In this document: in pieces, positions 12,366 through 14,450 of the stretch | How positions within the stretch are numbered: the first letter of the stretch is position 1 | How the letters are laid out: the number at the start of each line of letters is the position of its first letter | NCBI GenBank assembly: GCA_002343455.1 | Contig: DDSR01000267.1 | Span: forward strand, 1 to 14,450 | Source of the DNA: Deltaproteobacteria bacterium UBA2385 | Lineage (GTDB): Bacteria; Myxococcota_A; UBA796; UBA2385 | Direction of reading: 5' to 3' | Length of the DNA: 14,450 nucleotides | The notes under the pieces: generated by a model | What the model was told of the DNA's origin: nothing | The model's database searches: none | What the model saw: only the letters and a program-made list of their open reading frames with translations | Translations under genes and position numbers: made by a program

Positions 12366-13073
12366 ATGCCCTCCCCTCCCCCTCTCGTCCTGGTCATGGG
12401 CGTGCAGCGCTCGGGCACCAACGCCCTCTTCAAGTGCCTGACCAGCGACCCGGCGGTCGAAGGCCACAACGAAGCCCCGGACAACATCTACTTCGAGGAC
12501 GTGCTCCTGCGGCCGCTGGACCAGCTCCGGCCGCACCTGGACGCCCAGGCGAGGCCGCTGGTCCTCAAGCCCATCTCCGAGACCAACCGGCGCGGTCTGG
12601 ACGAGCTGCTGACGGAGCTGGCGCCTTGGGACCCGCGGGTCGTCTGGATCTACCGCCAGCCCCTGAACTGCTACCAGAGCCACGTCGAGCGCTGGCAGGG
12701 CTTCCGCGACCGACCCGCCGCCTTCGCCGAGCACTGGAGCGCCCGCAACCGCCTCGCCCTGCGGGCGCTGGCCGACCACGGCGAGCGCATCGCCGTCGTG
12801 CGCTACGAAGATCTGATCGCCGACCCCGCGGTCTTCGCCGCGCTCTGTTCCTGGCTGGAGCTGCCGGGCGCCTACCTCTTTCGCCCCGATCGCGGCCGGG
12901 GAGAGGCCCAGGCCGAGGAGGTCCAGGCACAGATCGATCACGGTACTGCTGAGGTGCTGGCGCTGCTCGACGAGGCGAGGCGCTTCCGCAGCCATGGGGA
13001 TCGGCCGCTGGCTCGGGCGGGGGCGAGGGCGCTGGGGCGGCTGCGGCGGGAGTGGGGCAAGGTCCAGGGCTGA
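12366..13073 (+). CDS. Sulfotransferase family protein
   Basis: Sulfotransferases move a sulfuryl group from PAPS to a hydroxyl or amine of a small molecule, lipid or glycan. The product has 235 residues, at the short end for the family. The 5'-phosphosulfate loop is at 11-21 (MGVQRSGTNAL). The 3'-phosphate motif is WIYRQPLNCYQSHVERW with Arg97 and Ser105 spaced eight apart as in known members. RYEDLIADP is the usual C-terminal family landmark. The start is ATG 12366 with a short GGAG 4 nt upstream (12358-12361); the open frame runs further up but there is antisense to the ferredoxin gene. Met11 is an alternative start. It is divergent from the ferredoxin and followed after 37 nt by the kinase gene. 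The acceptor substrate cannot be told. Confidence 0.85.
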   Translation: MPSPPPLVLVMGVQRSGTNALFKCLTSDPAVEGHNEAPDNIYFEDVLLRPLDQLRPHLDAQARPLVLKPISETNRRGLDELLTELAPWDPRVVWIYRQPLNCYQSHVERWQGFRDRPAAFAEHWSARNRLALRALADHGERIAVVRYEDLIADPAVFAALCSWLELPGAYLFRPDRGRGEAQAEEVQAQIDHGTAEVLALLDEARRFRSHGDRPLARAGARALGRLRREWGKVQG

Positions 13074-13103
13074 TTGCCAGCCGACGAGGCCGGGTGCTAC
13101 ACA
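13074..13103 (+). promoter_or_regulatory. Putative promoter of the kinase gene, near-leaderless
   Basis: TTGCCA (13074-13079) and TACACA (13098-13103) are 18 bp apart. The ATG at 13111 lies 7 nt after the -10 box and no Shine-Dalgarno is seen, so the mRNA may start at the ATG. It begins directly after the sulfotransferase stop codon. Confidence 0.45.
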
Positions 13104-13110
13104 GACGATC

Positions 13111-14450
<1,340 letters not shown>

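Overview
This is very GC-rich DNA (mostly G or C at third codon positions) from a Gram-negative, dense gene neighbourhood. The lipoproteins with Asp/Gly/Thr-rich linkers after the lipobox, the beta-barrel outer-membrane protein, the FHA-domain protein and the Hanks-type kinase all point to a Myxococcota-like (former delta-proteobacterial) genome. That assignment is an inference, because there is no rRNA or other firm taxonomic marker.

Layout. 1-1011: C-terminal part of the FtsH protease, cut by the window edge. 1100-3388: two coupled lipoprotein genes, a BCP/PrxQ-type peroxiredoxin and a neutral-ceramidase-like hydrolase. 3446-4444: a class-B DnaJ/CbpA co-chaperone. 4554-5498: a lipoprotein with a carboxypeptidase-regulatory-like domain, closed by a hairpin. 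5610-8028: a porin-like barrel and a tightly coupled exported HEAT-repeat protein. On the minus strand, 8057-9750 holds HMG-CoA lyase overlapping a double-FHA protein, and 9821-10744 holds ornithine carbamoyltransferase. 10865-11968 (+) is a nitrilase-fold lipoprotein. 11975 to about 12322 (-) is a thioredoxin-like [2Fe-2S] ferredoxin. 12366-13073 (+) is a sulfotransferase. 13111 to the window end (+) is a Ser/Thr kinase with a HEPN-like N-terminal region, cut by the edge.

The main discovery is at 1100-1702. The peroxiredoxin reading frame is interrupted by one TGA (1376-1378) exactly where the peroxidatic cysteine belongs (PxxxTxxU, then the resolving Cys five residues on). The frame continues in register, with conserved peroxiredoxin sequence, to a normal stop. 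Directly after the TGA lies a strong hairpin (7 bp, bulged G, 6 bp, GUA loop) whose loop starts 17 nt downstream of the UGA, as expected for a bacterial SECIS element. I read it as a selenocysteine peroxiredoxin that is also a lipoprotein. No Sec-insertion genes (selA/B/C/D) lie in the window.

Other notable points: the nitrilase-like lipoprotein has Gly in place of its catalytic Cys. Short tandem repeats span stop codons at two gene ends. Three promoters sit so close to their ATG that the mRNAs may be leaderless. None of the six exported proteins has a Lys or Arg in its signal peptide. The terminal kinase has codon use unlike its neighbours. Apart from the short intergenic regions listed, there are no gene-free stretches over 300 bases.
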